Source: Craterostigma plantagineum (lineage: Eukaryota; Streptophyta; Magnoliopsida; Lamiales; Linderniaceae). Taken from it: DNA of 64,000 nt. The stretch lies in contig JAPQWV010000017.1 of the NCBI GenBank assembly GCA_027422505.1, forward strand, positions 19,965,501 through 20,029,500. The letters run 5' to 3'. Positions 55,739-64,000 of this stretch are shown piece after piece. Each line of letters starts with the position of its first letter. Position 1 is the stretch's first letter. A model generated the notes under the pieces. That model saw nothing but the letters and a program-made list of their open reading frames with translations, ran no database searches and was not told where the DNA came from. The position numbers were made by a program, and so were the translations under genes.

Positions 55739-57515
55739 ATGTATATATATAGCTTCATAGAAGATTAATATCCTATTTCTTATGCAATTGTCTCTTTCAT
55801 GGACAGGGTGTTTACTGTTATTGTTATCAAATATTCAGGACCAAGGATGAGATTGCAGCCATCGAACGTAAAAAGAAAGGCATTGGTGATGGATCAGTTG
55901 GAATGCTCTCATCACTTGTTGTGGCCGCTCTGTCTGGGTAATAGTCTCCTTCGCATAGTCCCTTTTCTGCATTCCGAGTAACATTACTGTCCAGTTATTA
56001 TTGTTAATTACACATTCGTGATCTGTTTTCTCTGCCTGTGGCTTGCCTTTTGGTGGGTTTAATGGTATTAGAGATGTTCTGTGGTCCAGCGTTTGTTATT
56101 TCCTTTGTTTCTGGGGCAGCTCGATTGTACATAAGAATTTTCTCGCTGGCGCAGCTCAACTGTAAATAACCAGATTGAACATTTCTCCAACCAAGTTATA
56201 TGTTAGTATCGCTTTTGGAAGTGCTTTAACATTTTGTTCGTGCAAAAAGAATATTTAAAGCTGTTGCTTTATGCAGTAATATTTCATACTAATGGTGCAT
56301 GAAACCAAGTCTTCACTTAAAAGTAATGAGATCATTTCATATCAACTTTTATGTAGCAAATATGCATCGTAAGCCATTTCAAGAAACATGAAGCTTGCCA
56401 CTTATCTGACCTGTAGATATTATGTTATTTGCAAGAGTTATTTATAAAGTTAAATACTGATTCTTCGTATCGAACGATGTTTAATTTGCTGCAATCCACA
56501 TATGTTTCATGCTATGTAAGAATTCTGTTGCACCATGAGTAGAGTTTATTTTCAAGCGCCACTCAAAGGTGTTGACTGCTTTCATTTTCTGTAGGTGTGT
56601 AAACGTGCTGCTAACAAATCCTATATGGGTGGTTGTGACACGCCAGGTAATGAGTGCCTATTTTTTTGTTCTATGCGTATGTGCATATTTGGGAAGGTAG
56701 GTTGCTGTATTTGGCTATAGAATAAGCTGTCTACTGTAGTTGAATGCTGAGAACAGATACTGAGGATTTCATGTGCATCCCACAGTTTCTTCCTTTTTAT
56801 GTTTTCTTGCAGACTCACACTAAGAAAAGCAAACCAGACCGCACTGTTCCATTAACTTCTGAAGAAATCATTCTTGCTGCTGTGGATCCTCCTCCCTTTG
56901 CTACTGGTCATGCGGTATGCAAAAATGTTATCACTAAATAGATGCCCGGCGTTTAAATGAAATTGCTTGTGATTGCTTGTTTGAATTCATGAAATCATAG
57001 TTCTAAAATCTATCACTCGATATTATAACCCACCAACAGATTTCCGGTAGAAAGAAATTCATGTGATCTTCGTTTGATGTTCAATTGGCTTGTAGAATTT
57101 CCAAGACGAGTAAATCTCTCAGTTTGCGGTTCTTGGAATTTGTGCCCCGTGACTTGTCATACATATGTGGTCATTGGAAAAAAACAGAATTCGCAGACTC
57201 AATGTTACTTCATTTTCATCGTCGTCGTAACTATGATAATTTCCGATCTGCAGCTTCAGGAAGTTTATGACGAGTCAGGCGTCTTGGGATTTTGGAGAGG
57301 TGTTTTCCCTACGCTGATCATGGTACGTGGAAGATTCTTTGCATGCTCTTTGGTATAAGGTTGTAACTTCTGCGATACTGATGTCTGATGATACATGTTG
57401 CTCACAGGTAAGTAATCCAGCGATACAATTCATGCTGTACGAGACTCTCTTGAAGAAGCTGAAGAGACGGCGCAGTTCGGCCAACGAGGCTGGCAACAAT
57501 GTAACTGCTTTAGAG

Positions 57516-57561
57516 GTCCCTCTCCCTCCCCCTCCCTCCCTCTCCCCCTCCCTCCCTCTCG

Positions 57562-57592
<31 letters not shown>
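57516..57592. repeat. Pyrimidine tract and (TA)n in PXN intron 8
   Basis: ccctccctctccc-type repeats are followed by about 13 TA units, directly after the exon 8 donor. Confidence 0.8.
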
Positions 57593-57599
<7 letters not shown>

Positions 57600-58296
57600 A
57601 TGAAGTAGTGAGATTTTCTAACTAATTTCTGCAAATGAAAGATGATTTTATTTATATCGACAGTTAGACCTCTATCTCATTTTTCCTCCCTCCCTCTCTC
57701 TTGCGTGCTCTTAAATAGGGTTTTACTACAGTTATCGTTTCTTGATGCTAATGGCTGATTCATGTAAGCAATCAAATATCTCATTTCCAGATAGTTTTGC
57801 TCGGAGCTTTAGCAAAACTCGGAGCAACAGTAGTCACTTATCCTCTTCTCGTAGTGAAGGTTAACATTTCCTCTCTTTTTCCTTGACGAGTTTATATAAC
57901 TCGTTTCAATGCTTTGTTCTGAGATTTTATCATTAGTCCATCGCAGTCAAGACTTCAAGCGAAACAAGTTACAGGTGGAGGAGACAAGAGACATCAATAC
58001 AGGGGTAATTTACATTTGATCAACCACTAATATGCCATCCCTCGGGAAACGTCGAATTAAATCTTTAGTAATTCGAAAAAATCATTTACTACTACTTTCT
58101 GAATAATGAACATCGAGGTTTTGCAGGGACGTTTGACGCTATCTTGAAGATGATACGTTACGAAGGCGTCTACGGTTTCTAAAAAGGAACGGGTACGAAA
58201 ATAGTGCAGAGCGTCCTTGCGGCCGCCGTGCTCTTCATGGTCAAGGAAGAACTCGTTAAGGGAAGCAGATGGCTGCTAACGAGTCGAAAATCTTAA

Positions 58297-58552
58297 AAGG
58301 GTAATCGAATAAATACACAAAAACCCGAAAAAAAAAAAAAAAAAAAAAAAAAGACGAAGGTTTACTTGCATGCAAAAGTTATATCTTACTCTAATTCCGA
58401 AATCTTCTTATGCAATTACTTTTAGACAACTTTCTTCTGATTTTGTAACTTTGCAGACACCTCACAATTTGTTGTACTTCACAATTTGTCTGTTTTATCA
58501 TTAATATAAACAAAACAACGCTAAAACTCGTTCAGTTTATCATTAGTTTGTT
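58297..58552. other. PXN 3' flank with poly(A) run
   Basis: Contains a run of 25 A at 58328-58352 and then AT-rich sequence. No target duplication was found for the A run. It ends with the SINE target sequence. Confidence 0.45.
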
Positions 58553-58757
58553 AGCCAATGAGCACTTGGTCATGGGATCGAATCTTACCTCCCCAAATTA
58601 TTAAGTAGTTCCCATGGGATTAATTCCATGACTATCGTGTTGGGTAAATTTGGGGTGTGTTTACCTAGCCCCTGGAGATCTAGTTCCATCTCCGGAATGT
58701 GCGGCGTAAACCCATAGCTGGTTGAGTGGGGATATTCCAGGGTTGTAAAAAAAAAAA
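58553..58757 (+). mobile_element. SINE-like retroposon with 14-bp TSD
   Basis: A 205-bp insertion ending in 12 A is flanked by perfect 14-bp repeats atcattagtttgtt (58539-58552 and 58758-58771). The head contains gggatcgaatc, resembling a pol III B box, about 20 bp from the start. The A box is weak, so the head may be 5'-truncated. No coding capacity. Family not identified. Confidence 0.78.
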
Positions 58758-58771
58758 ATCATTAGTTTGTT

Positions 58772-59246
58772 GAGAGCATGCCCAAACTTTATCGATTGAC
58801 TCACAGTCAATTTCTTGGTAGTAATAATTAATTTGACTGATTGAAGGATATTACATAATCAATTATGAATTTGAGAAAGCTTTTTTTATTGGTAGAAAAC
58901 TGGAAGTCGCTTAATTTCAGGAAAACCAGGGGAAAATATATGATATGCTTCGGGACCAACTTCTTGTTTTTTTTAAATGAGGAACATGTAGTTTGTTGTG
59001 TTACGGTGTTCTTCTTCTTAGCCATATTCGTTCTTTAACCTCGTATACAAATTACAATACAACGTGCGGACACACTCTCAGTTGCCAATTGCCATTGGGT
59101 CCATTTTGTTTTTGATGTGAAGTATTCCCTCAATCGAATTCGTATGCGAGTTTACACCTTATAGGCCATTTTGGAACAATGTTATCTACTGTGCAAGAAT
59201 CAAGATTCCTCCCCATTTATTTTCAATTACAAATTTATTGTCGGAT
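58772..59246. other. Intergenic DNA, nothing recognised
   Basis: AT-rich sequence with no motif-bearing ORF. Confidence 0.4.
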
Positions 59247-59258
59247 AAGTCATTAAGT

Positions 59259-59763
59259 TTGGGTTATGCTGTGGGGATTGATGTTTTTTTTTTTGGTGAA
59301 GGAAACTGTAACGTTCATACGTTCTTTAGAGTTGGTAGGCATGCTCTCATGAGCACGCAGTGCGAGCACTAAAGTGATCACAGAAAGCCCACTTTTTCAC
59401 TAGGAACAACCCCTCTGTTCAGTGGTGATTTCAGCTTTTGACTGCATGTTGGATTTGCTCGGTTTTTTGCAGCATTCGAGATGAAGATGATGCTGAGTCT
59501 TCTTTTATCTCTTTCAGCTGCCAACATGTTTTTGCTTCTCTCTCTGTGACTGGTTTCCTTTGTTTTCTCTTCTGGGTTTTGTTTTGCTGTTTTGTTGGTG
59601 GTTTTTTTTCAATGATTGCTGGTACACCGTTTTGTCGTGCTCATCTGCGAGCTTCTTCTTCTGGAAATTTTTGTACCAGAAGATGTTTTCGGGTTAGTTA
59701 ACCCGCTGTAATTATTTTTTGCTAATGATTTATACAAGTATCGTTTCGAGAAAAAAAAAAAAA
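59259..59763 (+). mobile_element. Poly(A) retroposon (probable truncated LINE) with 12-bp TSD
   Basis: A 505-bp insertion ends in an A run and is flanked by perfect 12-bp repeats aagtcattaagt (59247-59258 and 59764-59775). The sequence is T/G-rich, and a motif-poor frame of 87 codons inside it is not credible. The tail tttgctaatgatttataca and the A run resemble a plant LINE 3' UTR. A processed transcript is the alternative. Confidence 0.72.
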
Positions 59764-59775
59764 AAGTCATTAAGT

Positions 59776-60223
59776 AGGCATACGAACTTTTTCCTCAAGA
59801 CCTCCTCTCATGCCTTGTTCACCTCTCTTGCTAGAGCAAAATAACTCTTCAGAATCTGGCAATCTATCTATACTTTCGTAGATTTCAATCTGCTTCCCTT
59901 TTTGTCTTTTCTATGTTTCTCCGAGAATGATAGAGAAACACGACTCTGTAGCAGCTTCTTATTAAACCTTTCTTCAATTCGTCACTCGCTGCCGCCGCCG
60001 CGACTTCTCATTCTTTTTAGGTTTATTCATATCGAATATTAATTGTTTTTTCTTTCTTTTTATTATTCCTGAATCCTGATTGAGTTCATCATGTCTATTG
60101 GCTTACAGACCCAATCGGGTTGATACGATTTCTTCTGTAAAGCAAAGAAGATCGTTCGTTGACTTCGTTTACATCATAGATTCTTTCTTTCTAGCTCTTC
60201 CGCAATGCTTTTAATTCAGTTCT

Positions 60224-60275
<52 letters not shown>

Positions 60276-60475
60276 GGTGATGATCTGAAGATAAAGAGGG
60301 ATGTCTTCTGATGGACAAGGCATCGAACGGGCCCACTCCGATTATTCTTCGGGCCTTTCGAGTCGAAGAGGTTCATCAGGTGATTCGTCCAATCCCATCG
60401 ATACGAAACGAATGAATTCGCTTTTTGCGTTCGATGCGTTTCAATCTCTGTTTGGACTAATAAAAATTCGCAGAA
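59776..60475 (+). promoter_or_regulatory. Upstream region of the acid phosphatase gene
   Basis: About 700 bp without a convincing gene. It includes an (AT)n tract at 60227-60274 about 200 bp before the start codon. The open frame from 60301 (MSSDGQGIERAH) overlaps the start of the gene in another frame and has no motif. Confidence 0.4.
60227..60274. repeat. (AT)n microsatellite
   Basis: About 22 uninterrupted AT units followed by tata. Confidence 0.9.
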
Positions 60476-61504
60476 ATGGGCAGCAGCAGCAGCAGCCATT
60501 ACTCAGCTGCAGAAAATGGAGTTCTTCTTTCGACTTTCGCAGCGATAGTTTTCTTGTCGGGGGCAGTGACGATCGGCGTCTCCCTCTTATCCCTCATCAT
60601 CGCCCTATCAGCGATGCTACAATCATGCGAGAAAAAAAATCCCGGGATTCTCGAAGCTACGTATTCAAACAATTACGATTACTGCAAGAATTGGGCTTTG
60701 CACGCCGAGCTGAACGGCTTCATTCGTCCTAATAACGACGGCGATTTCTGCCAAGATGCCAACACAGAGTATGTCGATAAAGGTCATTACTTAAGGGACT
60801 TGAACCAATCCATTCGCATAGCCCAAGATTATCTCTTCAATGGCCCGAGACAGCAGCCTCGGGATTATAGCAGAGAATGCGTAGTAATAATGATGGACGC
60901 CGACGACCTCATTTTCGAAGCTACGTTCGATTCCCAGCTCACCAATGGGTAAATAAATCTCCCTAGTCTAATCCATCTATCGTTTTTTCATTATTACTAT
61001 ATTCTCCAATCACGAATTTTGTTTCAGGATAATCAGGAAAAGCGACGTTTTCCGAAAATCGTATTACTTAAAGCAGGCATTTGTTCTGAAGTTGTACGCC
61101 ACTCTACAATCCCGAGGGTGGCCCATAATACTGTTTTCGAGAAAATCCGAGGAATCGAGGAATGCCACCGTCGAGCTTCTTACATCTGTGGGGTGTCATG
61201 GCTGGTCTTCGCTTGTAATGAGGTATTAAAAATTCGACCTTTTTCCAATCGGTTTCTTTTCTTTGTACATTCGGAAACAGACACACATTGCAGGAAGCAG
61301 AATGAGGCCAATGCGAACTACGAAGAATGCCTTTCTACAGAAAAGGTAAGGCTTCAAAGCGAAGGGTTTCGAATCGTAGCTGTGATCAGCAGTCGAATGG
61401 ACGCTGTAAGAACTCGTCAGTTCGGCGAAAGGCTTTTCAAGATTCCGAACCCTATTTTCTTACCGTACAAGATTCAAGATCATCAAGCCCAGAAAATCTA
61501 CTAG
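60476..61504 (+). CDS. HAD class IIIB acid phosphatase-like membrane protein, 3 exons
   Basis: Exons 60476-60948, 61028-61222 and 61294-61504 join in phase to 292 residues. It belongs to the plant acid phosphatase/vegetative storage protein family; I remember Arabidopsis At2g39920 as the likely counterpart. Seen: a Ser-rich start encoded by a CAG repeat, a hydrophobic segment (about 15-48) that is a signal anchor or uncleaved TM, LNQSIRIAQDYLFNG, the HAD motif I region VVIMMDADDLIFEA with D141 and D143, KSYYLKQAFVLKLYATLQSRGW, SVGCHGWSSLVMR, RLQSEGFRIVAVISSRMDA and FKIPNPIF. Motif I is usually DxDxT; Thr is Leu here, so phosphatase activity is uncertain. The gene is convergent with the GH17 gene, 180 bp apart. 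Confidence 0.88.
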
Positions 61505-61684
61505 TATACTATATTCAATGCACCAATTCTTACATTGTTTCTTGAAAATATAACGATTCTTTGAGTACCATTACCATTCCATGACCTAAGCGTGCAATTA
61601 GTAGACATCATCATCATCATCATCAAACTATATACCTAAATCACTAAAGAATCATCAATGGAGGAGAAGAGAGAACAACAATCT
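61505..61684. other. Convergent 3' region with (ATC)n
   Basis: 180 bp between the two convergent stop codons. A catcatcat microsatellite lies at 61607-61624. It must hold both polyadenylation regions. Confidence 0.6.
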
Positions 61685-62857
61685 TCAACTCCGAGCAAAA
61701 GTGAAGACAAAACTAATGACCAAGCCAAGAACCAAAGTAACCATCACCTTCGTAAAGCTCTTGCAGATTACAATAGAACCTGAGATATCAAAGCCCTTGT
61801 ACTTCATCGTCATGTTGGGATACATAATTCCCCAGTTCTTCCCTGCCACGCCTCTCAAGGTTGTACCATTTGCATCAGTGTTTGTACCGCCAAGCTCATC
61901 GTTGCTATCATCAAACAGCTGATATAAGTAGGCCTCGGCTGGGCCTTCTCTCCTTAAGGGCGTCCCTTCGCCGGATCTGAGATGCCTGACCAAACCCTCG
62001 AGGTAGATTCCGGCGTAATCGCCGTCGTCTTCTGGCCACCCAGTTTCTGCCACCACCAAGGGGATGTTCTCGTGGCCGGAGACGGCCATGGCGGCGACGA
62101 CGGCGTCGACCATCATGTCGAACAGATTTCTGTACCTCACACCAGTGACGACGTCGTCCCTGAAATTGAAGGGGGTTTCTTGAAATAGGGCGTAGCCCAC
62201 TGGGATTTGGGCGTTTATTCTGTAGACGTTGTATGGGTGGAGGTTTATTAGGAAGGAGGAATTCGTCTCCGATAGGAACTGTAGCAGTGGGCGGAGGACG
62301 AGCGTCGCCATGGGCTCTTGGAATTCCGCCGCCGAAGGTGGGAACGACGTCGTCATGATGGAGACGAAGGAGAAGGTTGTGGAGACTGGGATCGATTGGA
62401 GCCCTAGGTCGTGGAGGGCGGCTCTGAGGTTTCTCACGGCGTAGAGGAGGGTGGTTGAGGTGTCTCCGTAGGCGGAGGAGGCGTCGTTGCTGTTGTCATC
62501 GTCGGCGGCGGTCAGGGGGTCGTTTCCGGCGGAGATGAGGGAGATTCTGGTGCGGGGATGGAAGGGCAAGACGGTGCCGGCGAGGAAATGGGTGGCTGAT
62601 GATAGGTTTGCCGCGAAGGAAGGGAGGTGGTGGTTGGGGACTGTGAGGATGACGGAGATGTCGGAGTTGGCGAAGGCGCGAACTGCCGCCGGCGTTGGGT
62701 GGAGGAGGCGGACGGCGGTGATTTGTTTGGAAATTAGGGTTTGGACGATGCGTTCGGGGTGAGGGAGGTTTGGGGTGGTGGTGTCGTAGTTGACGCCGAC
62801 GAGGGTGGCGTCGGCGGCGGTGGCGGAGAGGAGGAGTGAGAGGAAAACGACGATCAT
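61685..62857 (-). CDS. GH17 beta-1,3-glucanase-like protein, GPI-anchor type
   Basis: 390 residues from the ATG at 62857, chosen because it begins a clear signal peptide (MIVVFLSLLLSATAADA); the frame is open 62 codons further upstream but that part looks like 5' UTR. Family role: hydrolysis of beta-1,3-glucan (callose) at the cell wall or plasmodesmata. Seen: GVNYDTTTPNLPHPERIV, AVRLLHPTPAAVRAF, FLINLHPYNVYR, VVAETGWPEDDGDYAGIYLEGL and WGIMYPNM. A hydrophobic C-terminal tail (MVTLVLGLVISFVFTF) suggests GPI anchoring, and there is no X8/CBM43 domain. The nucleophile Glu is present (E271), but the acid/base position reads GND (D113) instead of the usual GNE. Single exon, GC-rich, intact. Arabidopsis At2g39640 may be a relative. 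Confidence 0.87.
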   Translation of the reverse strand: MIVVFLSLLLSATAADATLVGVNYDTTTPNLPHPERIVQTLISKQITAVRLLHPTPAAVRAFANSDISVILTVPNHHLPSFAANLSSATHFLAGTVLPFHPRTRISLISAGNDPLTAADDDNSNDASSAYGDTSTTLLYAVRNLRAALHDLGLQSIPVSTTFSFVSIMTTSFPPSAAEFQEPMATLVLRPLLQFLSETNSSFLINLHPYNVYRINAQIPVGYALFQETPFNFRDDVVTGVRYRNLFDMMVDAVVAAMAVSGHENIPLVVAETGWPEDDGDYAGIYLEGLVRHLRSGEGTPLRREGPAEAYLYQLFDDSNDELGGTNTDANGTTLRGVAGKNWGIMYPNMTMKYKGFDISGSIVICKSFTKVMVTLVLGLVISFVFTFARS

Positions 62858-64000
62858 TTTCGCGCGTGAATTTAGTAGTTTGGGTTTTTGTTTTGTGTTT
62901 TTTGCGCGGGAAGCTTCTTGACTACACTTGCCAGTCAAGGATCCGACCCGTATTTCTTGTCGGGTCGGGCTAATGGTACAGCCTTTAAGGCTCCGTTTAG
63001 TAGCCACGTAACGTTGGTTAAAGGGGTTCTTTATCCAATACAAACACGTTCACTAGGTAAGTGGGTTAATATTAGAAGCCCGCTATTATTTAAAAGCTCG
63101 TTCTAATAAACAGCTGAATCCAAGATAAATTAACCCACACAATCAGGCGAGACAACGGCCAAGATAAAAATTGGGAAAGGTCAAAAATACCCCTGCCATA
63201 TAATGAAACCCTACCCAAACGCTGAACTGAAGTGCAAAAAATAGAGGCATCTCGGTCTCTCCCATTTCCCGATTCCAGACTATCCGCCTCGCCGCTTCCG
63301 TTCTCCGCATGGTTCGCTGTCGCGGCGATATCGCGGCCGTCGCGGCCGCATCGGAGCGGGATCGGCCCTCCCCGCGCCCAAGATACAGGTTGCTGCGGTC
63401 GCGGTTTCGTCTCGGGCGATTTATCGACGCCTCGGTGAGATCTCGGTCGATTCAGAGAGTCGCGGCGGCGTCGCGGGCTAGAAATCGGCATCACGGGTGA
63501 TTTATCACAAGAAAATAATTGAAGGCTAAAATTAGAATAAATTAAGGAAAGATGATAGGGAAAGAAGATGATACGGGAAGAAGAATGATGACTGGATGAG
63601 GCGCGGCAGTATATAGAAAACACATCTTAATTAGGGTTGCTTTTTTATTGGGCTTTTTGGTTGGATGTATTGTTTGGGTATAATTTTAATGATAAAAAGA
63701 TTTATTTAGTAAGAGATGATAAGCCAAATACAATTTTAAATAATATTAAATACAAAATGTCTATACTCTTCTATTAAGGCTCATTGCCTTGATTAAACGG
63801 TTCAATTTGGTCTGTCAATTAAGTATTAGAAAAAAATTATTAATAAAATAAAAAGAAATCACCTACTAACATTACTCACTATTTTTAGTTAAATATTTAT
63901 TATTTGTTAATTATTAATTTTGTATCTTTAGTTAATTATTATTACCTTTATTTAATAATATATGATGTCATAGCACACGCATTGTGCAAGAATACTAGTC
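62858..64000. other. GH17 upstream region and window end
   Basis: 62858-63100 is probably the GH17 promoter and 5' UTR. 63230-63500 is a GC-rich patch (gcggccgtcgcggccgc) in which both strands have open frames without motifs. After 63600 the sequence becomes strongly AT-rich. No gene is supported; a short transcribed 5' region of a plus-strand gene is possible but no coding exon is recognised. Confidence 0.4.

Larger units (their letters stand above)
53736..58296 (+). pseudogene. PXN: Peroxisomal NAD carrier (PXN-like), 11 exons, two nonsense codons
   Basis: Exons: 53736-53816, 53935-54012, 54098-54172, 55807-55937, 56595-56646, 56813-56914, 57254-57322, 57408-57515, 57791-57859, 57947-58004 and 58127-58296. 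All introns are GT..AG and all phases agree. The total is 331 codons, matching Arabidopsis PXN (At2g39970, about 331 aa). Family knowledge: it is a mitochondrial-carrier-family protein that imports NAD into peroxisomes. Seen: LINGLAGAGGGIISQLITYPLQT, NPIWVVVTRQ, GFWRGVFPTLIM, LGALAKLGATVVTYPLLVVKSRLQAKQV and QSVLAAAVLFMVKEEL. Codon 78 is TAG (54170-54172) where the family has Gln, and TAC/TAT for Tyr in YGFYKG is TAA (58180-58182). Everything else is intact. It is a young pseudogene, a null allele or base errors. Confidence 0.88.

Noticed and set aside
58328..58352. Poly(A) run as evidence of another retroposon
   Set aside because: No flanking target duplication or upstream body was found. 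It directly follows the PXN stop codon and may be a simple repeat.
60301..60732. 143-codon ORF overlapping the acid phosphatase start
   Set aside because: Out of frame with the conserved phosphatase sequence and without family motifs.
62858..63043. N-terminal extension of the GH17 protein by 62 residues
   Set aside because: It has no targeting feature and would bury the clear signal peptide that starts at the ATG at 62857.
63090..63623. 177-codon minus-strand ORF at the window end
   Set aside because: Arg/Ser-rich with no recognisable domain. It covers a GC-rich patch open on both strands and overlaps a likely promoter.
1..64000. CRISPR arrays, operons and bacterial regulatory elements
   Set aside because: This is plant nuclear DNA. 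The direct repeats found are LTRs, minisatellites or duplications without spacer structure.

Overview
This is nuclear DNA of a higher plant, almost certainly a dicot. The genes have many introns with plant-type GT..AG sites and belong to plant families: a GIPC mannosyltransferase of family GT64, a peroxisomal NAD carrier, a class IIIB acid phosphatase and a GH17 beta-1,3-glucanase. The rest is the usual plant mix of Ty1/copia and Ty3/gypsy chromovirus elements, Stowaway and hAT-like MITEs, and SINE/LINE-type retroposons. Roughly two thirds of the window is transposon-derived.

Layout. 1-2807: a decayed minus-strand copia element carrying a hAT-like insertion, which itself carries a Stowaway MITE. 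2819-2976: a possible orphan exon beside the copia LTR. 3602-6258: a five-exon EPC1/GMT1 gene. 7098-14453: a complete but internally deleted copia element with long LTRs and a 5-bp target duplication. 15087-16857: a minus-strand TPR-protein gene with an apparent frameshift and a Stowaway MITE in its upstream region. 18812-18848: a run of 37 G. 19557-53139: a 33.6-kb nest of retrotransposons. 53736-58296: an eleven-exon PXN gene with two nonsense codons. 58553-58757 and 59259-59763: two retroposons with clear target duplications. 60476-61504: acid phosphatase gene. 61685-62857: GH17 gene, convergent with the phosphatase.

The nest is the most unusual part. Three copies of a Ty3/gypsy chromovirus share the same rearrangement. 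The gag-protease-RT-start segment lies on the plus strand, head to head with RNase H end-integrase-chromodomain on the minus strand, and in two copies the cut RT abuts an inverted primer-binding site and LTR. All three copies also carry the same short-LTR copia element at the same base (target duplication gaact). This implies the nested block was copied as DNA, not by independent retrotransposition. A fourth, plus-strand gypsy remnant (41943-43833) has an RNase H scrap inverted between its PBS and the RNase H/integrase junction, so the same kind of inversion recurs. A young Angela-like copia element (22623-32179, LTRs almost identical, target duplication aggcc) later split copy 1.

The host genes do not form a pathway. 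From memory, PXN, the acid phosphatase and the GH17 gene lie close together on Arabidopsis chromosome 2, and EPC1 lies in a related part of chromosome 3, so the gene order looks like an old conserved block inflated by transposons. Several reading frames are broken by single-base gaps (TPR gene, young copia element, one copy of the non-autonomous copia). These may be real or may be leftover long-read assembly errors. All comparisons here were made by eye.
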